Program-made: the position numbers and the translations under genes
Notes under the pieces: model-generated
Databases searched by the model: none
Told to the model about the DNA's origin: nothing
The model's input: the letters and a program-made list of their open reading frames with translations, nothing else
NCBI RefSeq assembly: GCF_000611645.1
Contig: NW_014012842.1
Span: 1 to 20,345 of the forward strand
Origin: Monoraphidium neglectum
Taxonomy: Eukaryota > Chlorophyta > Chlorophyceae > Sphaeropleales > Selenastraceae
Direction: 5' to 3'
Length of the DNA: 20,345 bases
Part shown: piece by piece, positions 18,968 to 20,345 of the stretch
Numbering within the stretch: the stretch's first letter is position 1
Layout: every line of letters begins with the position of its first letter

Positions 18968-19942
18968 GTGCGTGCGTGTGTGCGTGTGTGTGTGTGTGTG
19001 TGTGTGGGTGTGTGTGTGCGCGCGCGCGTGTGTGTGCGCGCGTATGCGTGCGCGCGCAGTGATGTGACGTGACATGGCGTGCTTTCTGTCATGATGTTTG
19101 TATGGGCACCACGGGGCGTCACTGCGAGTCTGCCCGTCGTCGGCTCACCCTCACACGCGTGGATGACGGCGCCCAAAGCCCTGAGCTGGCGCACCTGTTG
19201 CTGCAACCCGTGAACCCCGAACCACTGGGCTCGTCCAAACCCTCAGCAAGGCAGGGCCGCCCCCCAGGCAGGTTCTGCGCGGCAGGGGCAAGCCTGTGGC
19301 GGCGCCTCACACCCTTCGCGTTTCTCTCTTTCCTTTGCCCCAACCTCGGCTTTGCACAATCCCTCCCTCGGATCCCGCCCTTCATGCACCCCCAAGATTA
19401 CAAGTTCATCGATCTGAAGCCAGATCCTCAGAACGTCTCCTGCCATTCCGGCTTCATCAACGTCACCGGCCACGACACCACCGCAAAGTGAGCCCCCTGT
19501 CACGCCCTCAGTTCCTTCCCAACCCCCAACATTTCCAGATCCGGGGTCACGCCGCCGCCCTTTCAGATGCGCCCAGTGATCTGCGGCACCGTCCAATGCA
19601 GCCCTCTTCCCCGCTGCCTGCAGTATCGTGCCTCCGGAGGCGAATCTGCCGCGGGCACTGCGTTTTTTCACGCGACACCCCACGCCTCCTAGACTCTAAC
19701 CCACGAGACACACACACACACACACACACACGCACGCGCGCACGCACACACACACGCACACGCACGCGGCATGAAGGTTTACGGAACGCGACGGCAAGTG
19801 GCACCACCTGGCAGTCACGTGGACCGCGGCCGACAACGGGCTGACTGAGATCTACTGGGACGGCCTCATCGCCGCCAGCTCATACTCCGGCAAGACGGCG
19901 CCCCTGGACCCACATGGCGCGTTCATGCTCGGCGGCGAGCAG
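17713..19942 (+). CDS. LamG/concanavalin A-like domain protein, 5' part (3'-truncated by window)
   Basis: LamG-type domains are extracellular beta-sandwich modules that bind glycans or proteins. Well-supported exons: 18323-18386, 18821-18931, 19397-19487 and 19777-19942, with matching phases. They read DFPTTALTFEAWVSSSDF, then GTIMSYSKDS...NHFVVFDPRNLLACH, then YKFIDLKPDPQNVSCHSGFINVTG, then the hallmark DGKWHHLAVTW...YWDGLIAASSY. An earlier exon, probably 18011-18099, supplies the first strand HALLFRDHVVIKK; its donor would be a GC (AAG|GCAGGC). A short exon at 17882 (WQTEAEYAVQTRTSI) and a first exon from the ATG at 17713 with a hydrophobic segment (VLIKVVLVVVGVLAVGVAGG), suggesting a signal anchor, are plausible but their junctions are unresolved. 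After 19942 an intron runs to the window end. The full protein is probably larger; its role is unknown. Confidence 0.7.
18932..19060 (+). repeat. Long GT/GC alternating tract starting at a splice donor
   Basis: The intron after exon 18821-18931 begins GTGCGTGTGTG and continues for about 130 bases of almost pure purine-pyrimidine alternation (GT runs with GC interruptions). The remainder to 19396 has no recognised feature. Such a tract favours Z-DNA. Confidence 0.9.
19708..19768 (+). repeat. CA/CG alternating tract just before a splice acceptor
   Basis: It lies in the intron 19488-19776 and ends about 8 bases from the AG at 19775-19776. Sense orientation is CA. Confidence 0.9.
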
Positions 19943-20290
19943 GTGGGTGCGCGCGCGTGTGCCTTTGGATTCGATATGGGAGGTTATGGCACGCGCGCAC
20001 ACAAGACAGCAATTGTGCCACGCACTTGGATTTCGCAAAGGGGGGGTTACGCGGCTGGTTTGCTGCTTTTTGCCGGGGCGAGCCGGCTGGGGTCGGTTGC
20101 CAAGTGGGGACATCATTTGTCAAGGGAGGGGAGGCGATCCACTGCGGTGGGGTCGCCTGCTGAGGTGGTAACTTGAGCCTTAAACAGTTTCAAACAGCCT
20201 TCAGATTGTTGCGCCCCAGATATCCGGGATGCCCACCCCACCCAACCCCCACCCAGCCCCACCTCTCCATTATTAAAAATTACTCCCTCC

Positions 20291-20309
20291 ACACAAACAC
20301 ACACACACA

Positions 20310-20345
<36 letters not shown>
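20291..20345 (+). repeat. (CA)n tract running off the window
   Basis: It lies in the intron that starts at 19943 and continues to the last base. By analogy with the other introns here, the next acceptor is probably a short distance beyond the window. Confidence 0.9.

Overview
The window looks like nuclear DNA from a GC-rich green alga (Chlorophyta). Five points support this: intron-dense genes with GT-AG introns, most of a few hundred bases; close agreement with plant and animal nuclear proteins; TGTAA poly(A) signals downstream of four genes; long GT/CA microsatellites inside introns; and GC-ending codons. No operons, tRNA genes, CRISPR arrays or recognisable transposons were seen. Class or genus cannot be fixed from the sequence alone.

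Layout, left to right. (1) 1-1525 (+): the last three coding exons of a FAB1/PIKfyve phosphatidylinositol-3-phosphate 5-kinase, followed by a long 3'UTR. (2) 4996-2749 (-): a complete six-exon gene for 20S proteasome subunit alpha-2 (PSMA2/PAB1 type, 235 aa), convergent with FAB1. TGTAA signals from the two strands face each other about 80 bases apart (2332-2336 and 2422-2418). (3) 7036-5890 (-): a two-exon gene for a secreted, Gly/Ser-rich, eight-cysteine protein with a GPI-anchor-like tail; its family is not recognised. (4) 7037-9875: a 2.8-kb gap between divergent genes, holding an almost perfect 76-base hairpin. (5) 9876-14399 (+): a complete nine-exon gene for a SET/NAP-family histone chaperone (310 aa). 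(6) 15902-17218 (+): an intronless gene for a type II membrane SGNH/PC-esterase-like protein with GDS and DxxH catalytic motifs. (7) about 17713 to the window end (+): the 5' part of a gene with a LamG/concanavalin A-like domain, running off the right edge.

The genes do unrelated jobs (phosphoinositide signalling, protein degradation, chromatin assembly, cell-surface glycans), as is usual for a eukaryotic chromosome arm. The most interesting shared property is in the introns. Every long dinucleotide run lies in an intron or a stretch inferred to be intron, and its orientation follows the transcribed strand: GU runs near the 5' splice site, AC runs near the 3' splice site. Three introns carry both and could fold end to end. 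One of them pairs through a non-microsatellite 14-base perfect match.
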